From Petrosia ficiformis (lineage: Eukaryota; Porifera; Demospongiae; Haplosclerida; Petrosiidae), in contig OX345636.1 in NCBI GenBank assembly GCA_947044365.1, positions 60,267,537 through 60,331,536 of the forward strand: a DNA stretch of 64,000 bases. The letters run 5' to 3'. The notes beneath the pieces are model-generated. The model ran no database searches. It was given only the letters and a program-made list of their open reading frames with translations, and was not told the origin of the DNA. Shown piece by piece: positions 1-10,717 of this stretch. The position numbers and the translations under genes are program-made. Position 1 is the first letter of the stretch. Each line of letters starts with the position of its first letter.

Positions 1-2
1 AA

Positions 3-104
3 ATCCGAAGGAGACATGAAAAGAGGAGGACTATGGACACACCATCTCCATCAGAATCTGAAGCTTCCTCTACCAATCAGCATCATTCTGGATCGAACAC
101 ATGA
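3..104 (+). CDS. Possible 3' end of a gene entering from the left edge
   Basis: Reading from base 3, a frame stays open to a TGA at 102-104 and encodes an arginine-rich stretch followed by a Ser/Thr/Glu-rich tail (SPSESEASSTNQHHSGSNT). That composition is typical of a disordered eukaryotic C-terminus. A longer overlapping frame (16-438) has less protein-like composition and runs into AT-rich DNA, so I prefer the short one. No domain is recognisable, and the upstream part lies outside the window. Confidence 0.25.
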   Translation: MRRRHEKRRTMDTPSPSESEASSTNQHHSGSNT

Positions 105-509
105 TGCTGTAAAGATGGAATCTATAGCTTCTGGAAGAGTACAAGAACCTAACTATCATTCCTGTATCGGTGAAGTTTATTTGAAAGGTACTGTTATTGT
201 AATGGTTTGGTTAGAGCCACATCTCTTTGAAGAATGTGTATATTCATATCGTCCTCCATACTATAGGTACAAGTGTATTTATATACACCATCCACAGCAC
301 AACATAATTAAGATTAGCGGGGTAAATTTATGCATGAAGTGTGACGAGTTTTACGCCTCATTAGTAATTATTATTCATAAGTGGGATGAGTTACAATTGG
401 CTTTGTCACTAATACGTCTTCAAATGTTGTATATTTGAAGCAGGGAAAGAAAGAACTAAGGTTTCTATAATCTTATTTCAGAGTTTATGATAGGTTTTGG
501 AAGTATGAG

Positions 510-735
510 CTAAATTGGCTCAACAATGGTTATAGTGAGTGCATCTTTGGGGATACATCTTGAACCAATTAACAAAGAGTTAATGTTGTTAGTGAGAATA
601 TAATCATAATTACATGTAACTGCACCATCTGGCCCAAAGAGAGAACTGTGCAGTGCTAAATAAGAAGTTCTTTGGGCCAGTGGTGCGCCATATGACCTTA
701 TCAAAAACACTGTCCTATTTAAAGTATAAATGTAT
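510..735. repeat. Dispersed repeat with internal hairpin, copy 1
   Basis: About 200 bp here match 39950-40150 at roughly 80 percent by eye. Both contain the inverted pair GCCCAAAGAG...CTCTTTGGGC around a short spacer and both continue with a similar sequence after it. This looks like a non-autonomous foldback element. The reading frame on the minus strand (510-821) is a by-product of the repeat. Confidence 0.55.
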
Positions 736-1082
736 AGATAGCCTCTCAATGAAATTGAAAATGTGAAATTATAATTGCAATAAAATGGCCATGGGAGAAG
801 TTTCTTACTCCATGTTACCAACGTTTTAGACTTGTAGAGATGTTTAAAAAACTTTGGCCGTTATAAACATCTATAGCAATTGGTAACAGCAAAATGGTGA
901 GCTACTATTTGATATTTCACTAGAAACGGGTTATTGCAACATTTCTGTGAAAGCAAGTGGATATCCAGATATTCATTCGTTAAACTAAGCAAATATCCAG
1001 ATACCAAAACTACTATCCATTGCAGCCCTAGTTTAAAGCCATACCTATGAAGTTTGCGTCTTCACCATTTTAAACCCCTACT

Positions 1083-1770
1083 AAAGTTAAGTGGGCTGCA
1101 TCTAAGGACTACCAGATATTCAGCATTACTCTGATCAAACACTATCCATACAGTGTACTAGACCATCTCTTGATCATAGAGAGGAGCGGCTTGCTACACC
1201 AGACTAGCTTCTGCAAATATTTATGTCCCAGACCAATATTCCCTGAAAGTTTTAATGATGTTATAGTTTGTATTAGTTACATGTATATTAGTTATATTAG
1301 GTGTACTGGCTGTAAAGCTTGTATTGTAATATTGTTTTCAAAGAAGTTTTTTTCCTTTTGCAGACAGTAGCCAAAATAAAGCTATTACTACAAAACAAGA
1401 AGAAGCAGTACCAGGTGCTAAATACATTTCCAATATCTTCATAATAAATAAATACAATATCTTATACATTGCATTGTATAAAGCTGTATTTACAAAGGTT
1501 ACCAAGGGTGGCAAAAGAGGTGTTTGCAAAATTAAGGGGACAAACCCCCCCATCTGCTGACATACACATGGCCAACTAGATAGGGAGATCTGGATGCAGG
1601 GTTCCCTAAGAAAATTAAAATTTTGCAATCTCTGAGTTCACTTTTGGTTGCATATTCAAACAAAATTCATATTTGACCACAAAAGATTGCAAATTAATAA
1701 GTTATTTTATGTTGAAAAATTATGCAGAGGACAAGATTTTAATAGGGGGACAAATACACCCCTCCCCCGC
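1083..1770 (+). repeat. Segmental duplication unit, copy 1 (contains linker exon 1)
   Basis: This block, from the motif ATCTAAGGACTACC through the linker exon to the sequence CTCTGAGTTCACTTTTGG, is repeated at 4738-4930, at 7770-9190 and at 16850-17430. In this copy the 18-bp motif that has become a long minisatellite in other copies is present only about once (1276-1312), so it may represent the ancestral state. Confidence 0.7.
1364..1414 (+). CDS. Linker exon 1 of the death-domain locus (phase 1-1)
   Basis: A 51-nt exon sits between a pyrimidine-rich acceptor (CTTTTGCAG) and a donor GTGCTA. Read in phase 1 it encodes D-SSQNKAITTKQEEAVP, with a final G that starts the next codon. Four other exons in this window have the same size class, phase and ending (V/I-P-G): 8863, 11046, 17116 and 20040. 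Such short, hydrophilic, symmetric exons are typical linkers between domains. The mutual similarity of the copies and their conserved splice sites support it; there is no domain by which to name it. Its upstream partner exon is not visible here. Confidence 0.55.
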
Positions 1771-1889
1771 TACAACTAATACAACTAGGTCAAATAATAT
1801 AAACTATATACATGTAACTATTACAACTTTTACCACTACATGTAACACAAATCCTCAGAGGATTATAATAAATTGATTCTGAGCACATG

Positions 1890-2080
1890 TTGCCCTACAA
1901 TTATTTATTCATGACGGGTGTGGTCACTTATTTTATTATGCCCTCAGTTAACTATTAGAATGTTAACTACTATGTCTGAATCACAAATAATATAGTCTTG
2001 TACTATTAATAAAGTTAACAAAATATCACAACAAACTTGTCAGGTTATGCTACTCATAAAGTTACCTACCTATACAGTAC
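1890..2080 (-). repeat. Inverted piece of the segmental duplication
   Basis: Read on the minus strand, this stretch matches 9300-9480 and 17520-17710 (for example CTTTATGAGTAGCATAACC and ATTCAGACATAGTAGTTA). In those copies it lies downstream of the linker exon in the forward orientation, so here the segment is inverted relative to its neighbours. Confidence 0.6.
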
Positions 2081-2337
2081 AACAGGACAGCATTTGGAAT
2101 GGGATTAAAATAAGCACACCTAATACATGTATATCAACCACTACTACATTCTACTACTATACACATTATTAAAACATCGTGTTTGGTATACTGAAATGAA
2201 TCAGGAGATAGTAGTGGAAGATCATGTTTATGAATATCATTAGATGAATTGAAAATGCAATTAATAATAGGTTTCAGGTATTTAGTGAAAATTCACATCA
2301 CAATAATTTTGTATACAATGTCAGCATTCCAACAACA

Positions 2338-2645
2338 TTAAATCCACTTGTATCAACAGCATTGAAAAGTCACTGTATCAACAGCATTGAAAAGCCACTT
2401 GTATCAACAGCACTGAATGTATCAACAGCCACTTGTATCAATAGCATTTAAAAGCCACTTGTATCAACAGCATTGAATGTACATGTATCAACAGCCACTT
2501 GTATCAATAGCATTTAAAGGCCACTTGTATCAACAGCATTGAATGTACATGTATCAACAGCCACTTGTATCAATAGCATTTAAAGGCCACTTGCTTTAAC
2601 AGCATTGAAAATCCACTTGTATCAATAGCATTGAATGTATCAAGG
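2338..2645 (+). repeat. Degenerate minisatellite (CCACTTGTATCAACAGCATT)
   Basis: A 24-27 bp unit containing CACTTGTATCAACAGCATTG repeats about twelve times. The later copies form a higher-order unit of about 65 bp (CCACTTGTATCAATAGCATT followed by a CAACAG variant). It is AT-rich and not coding. Confidence 0.85.
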
Positions 2646-2837
2646 GGAAGGAGAAAAAGCGGAAACGGCAGAAACGGCAGAAACTGATAATAAACATCAC
2701 ATTTGTGATGAACAAAATCATATTTAGCAAAGTTGTTTATGTTTATAAAGTCATTCATAGAAAGTCATGGATGTTTAACAAAAAATGGGGGGGGGTCTGG
2801 TGGGGCGGAGCCCCCCCCCCCCCAGTTTAGGCCCTGG

Positions 2838-2926
2838 GATTGTTAGGGTTATCATCCATGTTGTTTGAGTTGGGAGAGGCGAATATAGACTCAAACAACA
2901 TGGATCATAACCCTAACATGGATGAT
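2838..2926. repeat. Imperfect inverted repeat
   Basis: GTTAGGGTTATCATCCATG...GTTTGAG on the left pairs with CTCAAAC...CATGGATCATAACCCTAAC on the right across a short GC-richer spacer. It lies directly before the GTPase-like pseudogene and follows a G-tract/C-tract pair (2787-2823). Confidence 0.6.
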
Positions 2927-3689
2927 AACCCTACAAATGATACAGAGGACATGTCAACTAGCTGAGGCCACTAGAATCTCCAGTGAGAACAAGATTTGTC
3001 CATGGGTAATGGTCATTGCCACACATTTAGATTGTGACTGTTCTAAAGAATCTTTAGAAGAAAAAAACCGTTGCCTTCGAGAGCTGCTTAGCAGATACAA
3101 GCATGTCCTTATATCTAAAAGTAATGATGAAATAATTTTTTCCATGAACGCGATGGCTCCCGAAGGACAGGAACGTAATGAGTATACACGCTTACTCCAA
3201 GACCACGTTTTGAATGCTCCAAAGGTTCATAAAGATATTCCAGTTCCTGTACGATGAATGGTATTCCACTTGGAGCTTACTCGATGCTCTGAGGAGGGTG
3301 TGGTGGAGAAATCAGTTTACTTAGAAGTAGGAGATCGAATTCAGATGCATATGGATGATGTGATGAATGCTGTCAAATACTTCCATTCAGTTGCCTTACA
3401 CATGTGCTTGCCTGATAAGCTTGGGAATCTGATCTTAACAAGTTTTGACCCATTTGTTTCTCGACTCTCTTTAGTACTATCTGCTTCTTTCACCAGGCCA
3501 AGAGCTGGTCCCATCAGTGAAGATCGTGAAAAGCTAAGGACCACCGGTATTCTAAGAAAAGAGTTTGTTGAAGAATTGTTTCATGGCAAGTTCAACCCTC
3601 ATCCATTCTCTGTAGATAAGTTTTTTGCTTTCCTCGAATACCTACTAATTGCCATCCAGATTGATAAAGATATATATATATATAAGTGA
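2922..3689 (+). pseudogene. Roc-COR-like GTPase fragment with in-frame TGA
   Basis: Two open stretches in one frame are separated by a single TGA at 3255-3257. The first part contains CPWVMVIATHLDCD, the pattern of the late G-domain strand of Roc-type GTPases (hydrophobic strand then THxD, where D/K reads guanine). The second has VFHLELTRCSEEG, AVKYFHSVALHMCLPDKLG, NLILTSFDP and LSLVLSASF, the order seen in COR-like helices of sponge and cnidarian NTPase/death-domain receptors. The stop replaces the tryptophan expected between PVPVR and MVFHLEL (TGG to TGA). No P-loop or switch region is upstream, no start exon is visible, and the end runs into an AT tract without a clear donor. I infer a decayed partial copy. 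Family identity is from pattern recognition only. Confidence 0.6.
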
Positions 3690-4925
3690 CCACACTATCA
3701 TGAATAAATTATTACTGTTCTACTACATAATGAGGAATGTCAAAACAGATTAGGAATTTGTTGACATTAAATATCGCAAAATCATTACTACTATTGTAGT
3801 CTTGTGTAGTCAGGCCCTACAACTCTACTAGTGACTCCCAGAGTCTAAATATAATGTTCGTTCAGAAAACTACTGGTTGTTTAGTCATCATTAAGCTGAC
3901 AGACGACAATCTATAAATATTTAATGAACAAATTACAAACTTATTTTTCTCACAAACTCAAAACATTAGAACATAAAGTAAAGCAGTACAACAGCTCAGA
4001 CTGTAATAAATACTATAAAATGAGTTTGAAAACCATTAGTATACATGATAAACACTTACTGACACAAACACCGAACAACTCAGCTTTCTTACATATTTAG
4101 TATTACATGATATATTAATTACATCATTCTACCTTGCATAATGTTTTCTTCCTTCTGGTCTGTAGAGCTTGAGCGCGCATTTTTTACACGCCACGCCCTT
4201 CAATTGTTCGAGCCCCCGGGAATGACGCAACTTTCTTAACTACGTATACAACGCATACTCACGCAAATGGACACAAGAAATATATATATATATACATTAA
4301 ACCTCGTGGAAAGCAATCATAGGGATGGCCCTGCGGGACATAAATAAAAAAACAGCTCAGAGTGTAATAAATACTACAAAATCAGTTTCAAAGTCATTAG
4401 TATACGCTTACTGAAGCAGAGATACCCATCATCTGTTCAAACAACTTTGTTTTCTTATGGCCATATTAGTATTTAGTATTACATAATAATTACATCATTC
4501 TACCCATGTATAACATGTCAAATGTCTCTTGAGATGTGACACTTCACAGTACATTTCTAATTAAAGCTAATCTTACATAATAATTGATCAGCCCTCCCAA
4601 ACATGCAAATACCTATAACAACTTATCTATTTGTCCACTAACTCTTGGATTATAGATAATCATATTTATGAGCATTTAAAGTCGTACCTACATGTATTCA
4701 ATTTTGCTGCTTCAGCAATTATTATTTAAACACCTACTCAAGTTACACCTAAGGACTACTGATATATCTCTGATCAAACACTATCCAAACAGTGTACTAG
4801 ACCATCTCTTGATCGTAAAGAGGAGGGGCTTGCTACACAAGACTAGCTTCAAAATATGCAAATATTTCTGTACCAGATCAATAATCACTGAAAATTTTAA
4901 TGATTTTTTTATTAATACATGTATA
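3690..4925 (+). repeat. Segmental duplication unit upstream of minisatellite 1
   Basis: The order TAAGTGACCACAC(C/T)ATCATG, CTACTAGTGACTCCCAGAG, CACAAACTCAAAAACATTAG, AACAGCTCAGAGTGTAATAA is repeated at 7231-7970, 13750-14060 and 16125-16450. No gene is recognisable in it; at 4136-4350 it is interrupted by a MITE fragment. Confidence 0.7.
4136..4350 (-). mobile_element. MITE family A fragment
   Basis: It contains GCGCGCATTTTTTACACGCC, GAGCCCCCGGGAATGACGC and AAAGCAATCATAGGGATGG followed by CCCTGCGGG, in reverse orientation relative to the complete copies at 18937-19427 and 38070-38549. The other end is missing. Confidence 0.75.
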
Positions 4926-5815
4926 TTAGTTATATTAGGTGTACTGGTTATATTAGGTGTACTGGTTATATTAGGTGTACTGGTTATATTATGTGTACTG
5001 GTTATATTACGTGTACTGGTTGTATTAGGTGTACTGGTTATATTAGGTGTACTGGTTATATTAGGTGTACTAGTTACATGTGTATATTAGGTGTACTAGT
5101 TATATTAGGTGTACTGGTTATATTAGGTGTACTGGTTATATTAGGTGTACTAGTTACATGTGTATATTAGCTGTACTAGTTATATTAGGTATACTGGTTA
5201 TATTAGGTGTACTGGTTATATTACGTGTACTGGTTATATTAGGTGTACTGATTATATTACGTGTACTGGTTGTATTAGGTGTACTGGTTATATTAGGTGT
5301 ACTGGTTATATTATGTGTACTGGTTATATTAGGTGTACTGGTTGTATTAGGTGTACTGGTTATATTAGGTGTACTGATTATATTACATGTACTGGTTGTA
5401 TTAGGTGTACTGGTTATATTAGGTGTACTGGTTATATTACGTGTACTGGTTATATTAGGTGTACTGGTTAAAATATTAGGTGTACTGGTTATATTAGGTG
5501 TACTAGTTACATGTGTATATTAGGTGTACTGGTTATATTAGTGTACTGGTTGTATTAGGTGTACTGGTTATATTAGGTGTACTGGTTAAAATATTAGGTG
5601 TACTGGTTATATTAGGTGTATTGGTTATATTAGGTGTACTAGTTATATTAGGTTTACTGGTTATATTAGTGTACTGGTTATATTAGGTGTACTGGTTATA
5701 TTAGGTGTACTGGTTATATTAGGTGTACTGGTTATATTAGGTGTATTGGTTATATTAAGTGTACTGGTTATATTAGGTGTACTGGTTATATTAGGTGTAC
5801 TGGTTGTATAGGTTG
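4925..5815 (+). repeat. 18-bp minisatellite array 1 (TTATATTAGGTGTACTGG)
   Basis: About fifty copies of an 18-bp unit, with small variants such as TTACGTGTACTGG and TTAAAATATTAGG. Because 18 is a multiple of three, several frames stay open and read as (YIRCTG)n or (VILGVL)n; these are artefacts of the repeat. The array lies where other duplication copies have a single unit, just upstream of the expected linker-exon acceptor. Here the linker exon itself is absent. Confidence 0.95.
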
Positions 5816-5849
5816 TATTATAATACTGATTTCAAAAAAAAAATTTTTT

Positions 5850-6186
5850 ACATTATATGTAATACACAATGTACTATGTAATACATTATATGTAATACAC
5901 AATGTACTATGTAATACATTATATGCACTACACAATGTACCATGTAATACATTATATGTAATACACAATGTACCATGTAATACATTATATGTAATACACA
6001 ATGTACCATGTAATACATTATATGTAATACACAATGTACTATGTAATACATTACATGTAATACACAATGTACTATGTAATACATTGCATGTAATACACAA
6101 TGTACTATGTAATACATTATATGTAATACACAATGTACTATGTAATACATTATATGTAATACACAATGTACTATGTAATACATTAT
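5850..6186 (+). repeat. 33-bp minisatellite array
   Basis: Ten copies of a 33-bp unit beginning CATTATATGTAATACACAAT follow array 1 directly. It occupies the place of the polypyrimidine tract and linker exon found in the sister copies. A short degenerate version occurs at 13020-13110, followed there by the same flank (AAACCTGGTAATTATAAGTAAATATGG split by a small gap). Minus-strand frames through it are 11-residue repeats and not proteins. Confidence 0.9.
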
Positions 6187-6547
6187 ATAAATTTGGATAA
6201 ACCTGGTAATTATAAGTAAATATGGCAACCCAGATGATTACCCAGGGTCCCCATACAGACTACAGAAAGCAAGAGCCCTGAATGGATTGTTTTTTAATTA
6301 ATAAAGGACTAATCACTCCTTGCAGAGGATATTATAAACATTGTGAAATGAAAGGAGATAATGTCCTATCAAATACTGTATTGGTCGGACATGACCACCT
6401 AATCAGTTGATTGACAGCAACAGTATGTACAAACTAGGGTAACAAACAGAACAGAAAAACTAAGTTATATATTATGTACTAAATGAATGCATGTATAAAA
6501 ATATTTTTGTTTAATATAGCTTGTTCAGAAAAATGTTACATAAGAAA

Positions 6548-7035
6548 TTAAGAGTCTGAATCGTCATCAGCGAACCAGGCATCCCAGTGATCTATTGAAA
6601 AATCACTCGCAGTTTCTTCTGGATCATTTGAGCAATGGGAGCATAGCTTTCAACTGGCTGTCTGCTAGCCTTAGCCTGAGCTGTTTTCATAAGCGACATA
6701 GCCGTTTCATGCTGCTCACTCTTCGCATGATCTGTCACATTACTCGTACGCTGATTTGATGATCCAGTTATCCAGGCTTGTGAAAAGTTTCTTCTTCCTA
6801 CTATCCGACTCTCATAGTCTCGACAAACTTGACACCATAGTGAGCTATCTAGCATTCTGTCGGCATGATCTTTATCGCAGCGTAGCCAGGTCAGTGTTTG
6901 TAGTTCTTCATCAAACTGCCTCTGCCACTTTTCAAATGTTGCTAGTGAGACTTGCCTCTTCATCTTTTTGTCACTGAAACAACTGCTATCACTACTAGCA
7001 CTGGAACTCGAACTAAGTCTTTTTCGACCGGCCAT
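6548..7035 (-). pseudogene. Internally deleted hAT-type transposase with TTF-like zinc finger
   Basis: From ATG at 7035 the frame encodes a basic, serine-rich start (MAGRKRLSSSSSASSDSS), then a zinc-finger module: WLRCDKDHADRML, SLWCQVCRDYE, RRNFSQAWITGSSN, RTSNVTDHAKSEQH. Cys-x2-Cys followed by a distal His pair is the TTF-type finger at the start of many hAT transposases and ZNF862-like proteins. It then reaches YAPIAQM and, after a +1 shift, a second frame gives an acidic end (DFSIDHWDAWFADDDSDS) stopping at TAA 6550-6548. The catalytic RNase-H core and dimerisation domain are absent. I infer a transposase whose middle was deleted, joining the two ends out of frame. Confidence 0.65.
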
Positions 7036-7230
7036 CTTGTCCTACCACGTGTCAGTTGGTGCGGTCACGTGAATTTATGTACGGTAAATGACCGATGACC
7101 GACTGTTATAATTATCACTGCAAGGATCGAGATGAGAATAACAGGGTCCATTGAAAGTGTAAAAATATAATATCTCCTTACTTCTGTAGTAGAACATCAT
7201 ACTCACATAATAACAAGGACATAAAATTAT

Positions 7231-7968
7231 AAGTGACCACACCATTATGAATAAATTATGATGTACATCCATTGCTACTATTGTAATCTTGTGTACCCAG
7301 GCCCTACAACTCTACTAGTGACTCCCAGAGTCTGCTACACTGTAAGCATAATATCCATTCAGAAAACTACTGTACATGTATGTTTGGTTGTCGTTACGGT
7401 GACAGATGACAATCTATGAATATTTAATGAGACAACTGACATTCATATTTTTCTCACAAACTCAAAAACATCAGAACATAAAAAAAAAAAAACAGCTCAG
7501 AGTATAATAAATACTACAAAATGAGTTTCAACGTCATTAGTATACACCTACTGAAGCAGAGATACCCATCATCTGTTCAGACAGCTTTGCTTTCTTACGG
7601 CCATATTAGTATTTAGTATTACATAATAATTACATCATTCTACCCATGTACATGTATAACATGTCAAATGTCTCCACTAACTCTTGGATTATAGATAATC
7701 ATATTTATGAGCATTTAAAGTCATACCTACATGTATTCAATTTTGCTGCTTCAGCAATTATTATTTAAACACCTACTCAAGTTACACCTAAGGACTACTG
7801 ATATATCTCTGATCAAACACTATTCAAACAGTGTACTAGACCATGTCTTGATCGTAAAGAGGAGGGGCTTGCTACACAAGACTAGCTTCAAAATATGCAA
7901 ATATTTCTGTACCAGATCAATAATCACTGAAAAATTCAATGATTTTTTTTATTAATACATGTATATTA
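7231..7968 (+). repeat. Segmental duplication unit upstream of minisatellite 2
   Basis: It matches 3690-4925 with a deletion of the MITE fragment and of about 100 bp near 7670. No gene content is visible; the frame at 7731-7955 is the same in both copies and ends at the array, so I treat it as chance. Confidence 0.7.
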
Positions 7969-8815
7969 GTTATATTAGTTATAATACTGGTTATATTAGG
8001 TGTACTGGTTATATTAGGTGTACTGGTTATATTATGTGTACTGATTGTATTAGGTGTACTGGTTAAAATATTAGGTGTACTGTTTATATTAGGTGTACTA
8101 GTTACATGTGTATATTAGGTGTACTAGTTATATTAGGTGTACTGGTTATATTAAGTGTACTGGTTATATTAGGTGTACTAGTTATATTAGGTGTACTGGT
8201 TAAAATATTAGGTGTACTGTTTATATTAGGTGTACTAGTTACATGTGTATATTAGGTGTACTGGTTATATTAGTGTACTGGTTGTATTAGGTGTACTGAT
8301 TATATTAGGTGTACTGGTTATATTACGTGTACTGATTGTATTAGGTGTACTGGTTAAAATATTAGGTGTACTGTTTATATTAGGTGTACTAGTTACATGT
8401 GTATATTAGGTGTACTAGTTATATTAGGTGTACTGGTTATATTAAGTGTACTGGTTATATTAGGTGTACTGGTTATATTAGGTGTACTAGTTATATTAGG
8501 TGTACTGGTTAAAATATTAGGTGTACTGTTTATATTAGGTGTACTAGTTACATGTGTATATTAGGTGTACTGGTTATATTAGTGTACTGGTTGTATTAGG
8601 TGTACTGGTTATATTAGGTGTACTGGTTATATAAGGTGTACTGATTATATTAGGTGTACTGGTTATATTAGGTGTACTGATTATATTACGTGTACTGGTT
8701 ATATTAGGTGTACTGGTTATATTAGGTGTATTGGTTATAGTAAGTGTACTGGTTGTATTAGGTGAACTGGTTATATTAGGTGTACTAGTTATATTAGGTG
8801 TGCTGGTTGTATAGG
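7968..8815 (+). repeat. 18-bp minisatellite array 2
   Basis: The same TTATATTAGGTGTACTGG unit as array 1, here with a higher-order pattern of about 230 bp marked by GTTACATGTGTATATTAGG and by TTAAAATATTAGG. It ends 45 bp before an intact pyrimidine tract and acceptor (CATTTGCAG), so it lies in the intron just upstream of linker exon 2. Confidence 0.95.
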
Positions 8816-8862
8816 TTGTATTGTAATACTGATTTCAAAAAACTTTTTTTTTTCATTTGCAG

Positions 8863-8910
8863 ACGATAGCCGAAGAAAAGTCATGCCCAAGAAGCCTGAA
8901 GCAGTGCCAG
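8863..8910 (+). CDS. Linker exon 2 of the death-domain locus (phase 1-1)
   Basis: A 48-nt exon between CATTTGCAG and GTACTA. In phase 1 it encodes D-DSRRKVMPKKPEAVP plus a trailing G. It is nearly identical to linker exon 4 (17116-17163; KKPESVP) and shares the ending with the other linkers. Both flanks belong to the long duplication 7681-11340 / 16785-20290. Confidence 0.6.
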
Positions 8911-9648
8911 GTACTAAATACACTTCCAATGTTTTCATAGTAAATATGTACAATATCTTATACATTGTACATAGCTACATTTAAAAAAGTTACCAAGGAT
9001 GGCAAAACAGGTGTTTGTCAAAATAAAGGGGAGCAAACTCCCCATCTGTTTACATAAGCACATCCCCTACTAGGGAGGCCTGGTGACAGGGTTCTTCAGG
9101 AAATTTTTATATTACAATCTCTGAGATCACTTTTGGTTGGATATTCAGACTAATGTTTGACCTCAAAAGATTGCAATTTAATAATTAAATTACAAGTACA
9201 TGTAGGGCAAGATTTTAGTAAAGAGGGGCAAATGCACTACCCCCACCACCACCCCAACCCTAAATACTACCTGTTGTACTGTATAAACTAACAATGAGTA
9301 GGTAACTTTATGAGTAGCATAACCTGACGAATTTGTTGTGAAACTCTACTAGTAATTTATTAATAATACAATACTATATTATTTGTAATTCAGACATAGT
9401 AGTTACCATTCTAATAGTTAATTAAGAGCATAATATAATAAATCACCACACCTGTTATGAATAAATGGTTGCTAGGGCAACATGTGCAAATCTATCTGCT
9501 CAGCATACATTTATTATACTCCCTGAGGGTTTTAATGATTGTATTATTTGTGTTACATGTAGTGGTAAAAGTAGTAATAGTCACATGTATATAGTTCGTA
9601 TTGGTTAAAAAAATTGTATTACTTATATAATTGTATTACTTGTATTTT

Positions 9649-10052
9649 GGGCTGGGACGAAGATTGGAAAACAGCCTTCAAAGCTTCGTCAGCAAAAAGA
9701 AACAAAGGTTAGAAGTTTCGCACACTTTTTATCAATGTTGGTCTTACCTTCATTGGCTATAGAAAACCTCCTAAACAGGGTTATTGCTTTATAACAAAAA
9801 CTAGTGTGGTTCCTGTCAGTGTTTCTATCAAGATTGGACTGAGAATTACATGTAAGACAAAAGCAACCAGCAACACAGCCTCAACTTTCATGGAACACGC
9901 CCACATTATTAGCCACAAGTTTGAATTGCAGAAGTGTCCATGCGCAAACATTAAAGTAGATGTGGCAGCAAAGCTTCAAAGGTAGAAATGTAGCTTCGAA
10001 TGCACAACAAATGAACGAAGGTTCGAACCTTTGAACCTTCGTTCCCAGCCCC
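9649..10052. mobile_element. MITE family B (GGGCTGGGACGAAG ends)
   Basis: Ends are GGGCTGGGACGAAG and CTTCGTTCCCAGCCCC, an imperfect terminal inverted repeat. The interior includes AAACAGCCTTCAAAGCTTCG and no open frame of note. Other copies are 17890-18270 and a diverged one at 34627-34956; a right-end fragment is at 30920-30959. Confidence 0.75.
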
Positions 10053-10115
10053 ACTTGTACTAGTTGTATTACTTGTAATACTTGTATTACTTACTTGTAT
10101 TACATGTACTTGTAT

Positions 10116-10655
10116 CAGGACCCCAGAATGATGTTGACAAGAAAGCGAAAGAGTAGGAGTGACAGACGACCACGCATTTAATTAAATTGGTCAAACTATC
10201 TGTCTGACCATCTGTTATTATTTTTAGAACCCACGTACATGTACATTGTATATCCACACCTTCATTGAAAATGAACAGCTACTACTACATTGACTTAATT
10301 TCCTGTAAAACAAGGACAATAATTTTGTGATAACCTAGCTGTGTAGGCTGTGAAGATGTTGCTAGTGAAGCCATTGACAAAGTGGTAGAAATAATGTCAA
10401 ACACTCTTGAATAGGACTAAACAATTCTTTCTCGGCTTCTCCAAAGCATGCTCTAGCTGACTCCATATACAGTACTAACTAACCTTGGAGATCTTCGAGG
10501 TGTTGACGTCATATTTAACAAAGGCGTGGATATACGAGGGTTCTAAAAATAGTAACAGATGGTCAAACAGATACATGTAGTTTGAGCAATTTAATTAAAT
10601 GTGTGGTCGTCTGCCGCTGCTACTCTTTCGCTTTCTGGTCAACTCTGGGCTCCTG
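10116..10655. mobile_element. Non-autonomous element C with long terminal inverted repeats
   Basis: The left end CAGGACCCCAGAATG...AAGAAAGCGAAAGAGTAGGAG pairs with the right end CTACTCTTTCGCTTTCTGG...CTCTGGGCTCCTG. Inner arms also pair (AACCCACG...TATATCCAC with GTGGATATACGAGGGTT). Total arm length is about 100 bp. A second copy is 18315-18833. No transposase frame is present. Confidence 0.75.
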
Positions 10656-10717
10656 TTTGTATTAGTTGTATTTTTATTTTCTACAAGTGTTTTGACCAAA
10701 TGTCGCTTAACGTAGTT

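Noticed and set aside
16..438. 140-residue frame at the left edge
   Set aside because: After about residue 30 its composition is that of random AT-rich DNA, and an overlapping frame has a more protein-like C-terminus.
4919..5523. Long plus-strand frames of (YIRCTG)n and (VILGVL)n
   Set aside because: They are an 18-bp minisatellite read in frame; no start context, splice sites or non-repeat coding sequence.
4925..5815. CRISPR array
   Set aside because: The repeats have no unique spacers of constant length, and the genome is eukaryotic.
5786..6228. Minus-strand frames of 11-residue repeats (CITYNVLHSTL)
   Set aside because: They are the 33-bp minisatellite; frame remains open only because 33 is a multiple of three.
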